From Vibrio pomeroyi (GTDB lineage Bacteria > Pseudomonadota > Gammaproteobacteria > Enterobacterales > Vibrionaceae), in contig CP090854.1 in assembly GCA_041879425.1 (NCBI GenBank), forward strand, positions 1,426,001 through 1,490,000: a DNA stretch of 64,000 nucleotides, read 5' to 3'. The first letter of the stretch is position 1. Every line of letters starts with the position of its first letter. Position numbers and translations under genes: made by a program. Of this stretch, positions 62,751 to 64,000 are shown in pieces. The notes below the pieces were generated by a model. It searched no databases. It was not told the DNA's origin and worked only from the letters and a program-made list of their open reading frames with translations.

Positions 62751-62777
62751 ATATGGATGGATACTAGCATATTCAAG
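62751..62777 (-). promoter_or_regulatory. Candidate heat-shock (sigma-32) promoter for the Hsp70 operon
   Basis: On the minus strand CTTGAA (62772-62777) is followed after 13 bases by ATCCATAT (62751-62758), close to the sigma-32 pattern CTTGAA-N13/14-CCCCATNT. It lies about 113 bases upstream of the DUF2760 start. A sigma-70 reading (TTGAAT-N17-TATTTA) is also possible at the same place. Confidence 0.4.
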
Positions 62778-62986
62778 GCTTAAGAGTGGTATTTAATGTT
62801 TTCAATCAAGTGTGTTTTTGGTGTGTTAGCTTGAAATTTAGTCGAGATTTGCCTGAATATTGGCCGCTGATGTAAGCGAGAGGTAAACAATGCCCGTTTT
62901 ATGTCAGTTTTAAGACGAAACAGAAATGGAGCATGAATCCCTTCCGTTATATACTTTTAGCTCATTAACGCCTAATTGGAACATCT

Positions 62987-64000
62987 ATGCCGCACACTAC
63001 CGACCCTCTAACAGGGTTGAAGAGACGAACCCTCCCTTTGGTCGTATTTTCGGTCAGCTTTTTGATTACTGTGTTGTGTTTTATATTAGTCGCGCTGAAC
63101 CAAAACCGCGCCCTGAATATGAATCTGAATAGCTTTGCTACTCACCAGACATTGAGCTTGGAAGCGTTTATCGCTAATGATGTGGCTTACATAGGTTCCG
63201 GCGCCAATTTCTTCTATTCGAATGATCCTGAGAACTGGGATAAATTCGACCGTTTTGCTCAGCAAACCATTAATGATTCAAAGAGCCTAATCGGTTTGCA
63301 GTGGATGCAAAAAGTGGAGCCAGATGAGATTGCTGAACACACGGCTCAGATGAAAGAAAAGTATCCATCCTATAAACTGTTTACCATCCCGAAGCATGAA
63401 GCAAAAACTTATGGCTACATCTTAGATGGTGAGCCGGCTTTTATCGCAACTGACTTGTATCCCAATACTGCCGCTAACGACAAGGTTCTAGGCTTTTACT
63501 CTTCTCGTGAGCGATTCAAGCGCGTTTTAGAAAACATTAAACAGACCCGAGAAGCGAATATTTCAGACAAGGTGCGTCTGATACAAGACGGGCTAGATCA
63601 AGACACCCCAAAGAGCGGCATGTTGGTTTACCACCCAGTATTTGAAGGCGAAAGCGACAACTTACTCGGTGTTGTTATTGGCGTGGTTCGCACCACCTAT
63701 TATTTTGAAAACCTTTTGGCGTCAGCGGTAGGTGATATGGATGTGTATATTCGTGTTACCGATACCGGATTCGAGGCGGAGGATTCGCCAATCTTATTTG
63801 AAACCGAAGGTTATGAAGCGGTATCTGGGCACCACATTACCAAAACGATCGCACTGACTAACCGTGATTGGAAGATCGACTACAAGATAGACTCATGCAT
63901 CTCTTTCTACGGTTACCTAGTGTTAACCGGAATCGCTTTGGTTGGCACAACCATCTCTTTGCTGTTGGCGTATATTGTGAACATGCAAATCAGAGAAAAA
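62987..64000 (+). CDS. CHASE-domain membrane sensor, N-terminal part
   Basis: The gene starts ATG at 62987 and runs off the window with 338 codons read. It has a membrane helix near residues 18-40 (LVVFSVSFLITVLCFILVAL), a periplasmic CHASE domain (~75-270, GLQWMQKVEPDE, GFYSSRERFKRVLEN) and a second helix beginning near 305. CHASE domains are extracellular ligand sensors fused to histidine kinases or c-di-GMP enzymes; the output domain lies beyond the window. It is divergent from the Hsp70 operon. A different frame open at 62926-63132 overlaps it and is not coding. Confidence 0.82.
   Translation, partial: MPHTTDPLTGLKRRTLPLVVFSVSFLITVLCFILVALNQNRALNMNLNSFATHQTLSLEAFIANDVAYIGSGANFFYSNDPENWDKFDRFAQQTINDSKSLIGLQWMQKVEPDEIAEHTAQMKEKYPSYKLFTIPKHEAKTYGYILDGEPAFIATDLYPNTAANDKVLGFYSSRERFKRVLENIKQTREANISDKVRLIQDGLDQDTPKSGMLVYHPVFEGESDNLLGVVIGVVRTTYYFENLLASAVGDMDVYIRVTDTGFEAEDSPILFETEGYEAVSGHHITKTIALTNRDWKIDYKIDSCISFYGYLVLTGIALVGTTISLLLAYIVNMQIREK

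Noticed and set aside
62926..63132. 68-residue plus-strand ORF before the CHASE gene
   Set aside because: It overlaps the CHASE-domain gene in another frame; the ATG at 62987 gives a long frame with membrane helix and sensor domain.

Overview
The window is ordinary chromosomal DNA of a marine gammaproteobacterium, almost certainly a Vibrio. The evidence is the gene content and order: fabV, ybjL and grxA; hexR beside panP; tfoX followed by a DUF945 gene and serC; ycjX-ycjF-tyrR; an H-NOX/kinase pair; and several c-di-GMP and chemotaxis proteins. The codon use and AT-rich spacers resemble the Splendidus clade, but species assignment is inference. The housekeeping genes (serC, asnS, aspC, fumarase, tyrR) suggest the larger chromosome. 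No tRNA, rRNA, CRISPR array, prophage or integron was seen.

Layout. 1-8.5 kb: the 3' end of fabV, a YbjL transporter, grxA, an iron-dependent alcohol dehydrogenase, hexR, the aspartate decarboxylase panP and a small periplasmic protein. 8.6-17.7 kb: a LysO exporter, an HDOD protein, the competence regulator tfoX with a structured leader, a beta-barrel protein, a histidine kinase/response regulator pair whose kinase has a degenerate receiver, a DUF945 protein and serC. 17.9-25.5 kb: a binding protein overlapping a diguanylate cyclase, an AraC regulator, a MOSC protein, and a CNB-CBS-DUF294 protein with a DnaQ-like exonuclease. 25.6-34.7 kb: a beta-barrel gene, an IS110-family insertion sequence, aspC, an HD-GYP phosphodiesterase, a MocR regulator and asnS. 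35-44.6 kb: a SulP transporter, a c-type-heme chemoreceptor, an aromatic amino acid permease behind a Tyr/Phe-rich upstream ORF, a MITE-like element, sdaC-sdaA and nudL. 44.9-56.9 kb: hnoX-hnoK, pabB, class I fumarase, ycjX-ycjF-tyrR, rimJ and small genes. 57-64 kb: a DUF2760-Hsp70-Hsp70 operon and the start of a CHASE-domain sensor.

How the genes fit together. Amino acid handling recurs: serine synthesis and breakdown (serC, sdaC, sdaA), aspartate (aspC, panP), aromatic amino acids (permease, tyrR with a candidate autoregulatory box) and lysine export. Signalling is the second theme: NO sensing, c-di-GMP synthesis and breakdown, a heme chemoreceptor and competence control.

The best candidates for undescribed biology are the DUF2760/double-Hsp70 operon with a possible heat-shock promoter, the aromatic-rich uORF before the permease, the binding-protein/diguanylate-cyclase pair, and the kinase with an apparently dead receiver. 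Two arrays of short tandem repeats and a small TIR element flanked by TA lie between genes.
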